From: Helicobacter sp. 12S02634-8
Lineage (GTDB): Bacteria; Campylobacterota; Campylobacteria; Campylobacterales; Helicobacteraceae
Direction of reading: 5' to 3'
NCBI RefSeq assembly: GCF_002272865.1
Contig: NZ_MLAP01000009.1
Location: 35,814-99,813, forward strand
DNA: 64,000 nt
In this document: positions 63,853 to 64,000 of the stretch, one piece after another
Position numbering within the stretch: position 1 is the stretch's first letter
Layout of the letters: every line of letters begins with the position of its first letter
Made by a program: the position numbers and the translations under genes
Notes under the pieces: model-generated
Databases searched by the model: none
What the model saw: only the letters and a program-made list of their open reading frames with translations
Told to the model about the DNA's origin: nothing

Positions 63853-64000
63853 TTAGTTGTTTTGATTTTTTAATCTTTTGATTTGTGAGGGGGAGGCAGT
63901 GATGGTAATGAGTCCTGCACCTTTATTGATTACTATAGGCTTAAAGGGGAGTTTATCGGGTTGGTTTTTATCTCCAGGGCGATAAGTGATTGCATAGAGT
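63853..64000 (-). CDS. 3' end of an unidentified gene (5' part outside window)
   Basis: A minus-strand frame open from the window edge to a TAA at 63853. The 48 or so residues seen read LYAITYRPGDKNQPDKLPF near the edge and ITITASPSQIKRLKNQNN at the end. I do not recognise it. It belongs to the same strand as the glycan island and abuts the truncated transferase 4. Confidence 0.5.
   Translation of the reverse strand, partial: LYAITYRPGDKNQPDKLPFKPIVINKGAGLITITASPSQIKRLKNQNN

Overview
The window looks like a Helicobacter chromosome segment (Campylobacterota). The evidence is gene content and order: hydCDE, panD-ybaB-PDZ protein, glyS followed by cznCBA, petABC, and a FlgP-like/FadL-like/pseB/coaBC run all match neighbourhoods known from Helicobacter. 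It is not an H. pylori-type genome, because it carries EAL and HD-GYP proteins, KtrAB and a complete modEABC region. No RNA gene, insertion sequence or CRISPR array was seen.

Positions 1-46,151 are mostly housekeeping. They hold the end of a NiFe-hydrogenase operon and an EAL phosphodiesterase. Next come pantothenate, isoprenoid, SurE and queuosine genes (4,237-9,694), then gpmI and a lysozyme-like exported protein on the minus strand. After that come glyS, a porin-like protein and the Cd/Zn/Ni efflux system CznCBA, followed by icd, gltA and the cytochrome bc1 genes. Downstream are thrC, an Old Yellow Enzyme homologue, KtrBA, a Spy-like protein with a two-component system, and a FIST-PAS-PAS-HD-GYP sensor. 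The region closes with the molybdate locus (which has a clear ModE-type operator), a sigma-54 promoter before FlgP-like lipoprotein genes, a FadL-like protein, pseB and coaBC. A lone nuclease-like gene at 46,304 marks the change to accessory DNA.

Positions 46,936-64,000 form one long minus-strand surface-glycan island. From its 5' end (high coordinates) it encodes four related DUF2972-type transferases, two SAM methyltransferases, a PEP-synthase-like kinase, a class I glutamine amidotransferase, a nucleotidyltransferase, a CysQ-like 3'-phosphatase, several glycosyltransferases and further methyltransferases. The kinase, amidotransferase, nucleotidyltransferase, two methyltransferases and transferases are the same set, in the same relative order, as the Campylobacter jejuni capsule genes cj1416-cj1422 for O-methyl phosphoramidate (MeOPN). 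I infer that this organism makes a phosphoramidate-type modification of a surface glycan. The cj1415-like kinase is not visible, and a CysQ-like phosphatase stands in its place.

The island carries eight homopolymeric G/C tracts of 10-12 bases; I noticed none of that length elsewhere. Read as given, four genes are frameshifted OFF (46,936-47,726; 57,310-58,096; 60,111-61,347; 61,405-62,815). The others are open, and one tract controls a possible membrane tail. The island also contains an in-frame duplicated glycosyltransferase domain, a perfect 24-bp-arm palindrome inside a gene, and 24-bp tandem repeats that copy the end of a coding sequence. It looks like a phase-variable, recombining locus for glycan decoration.
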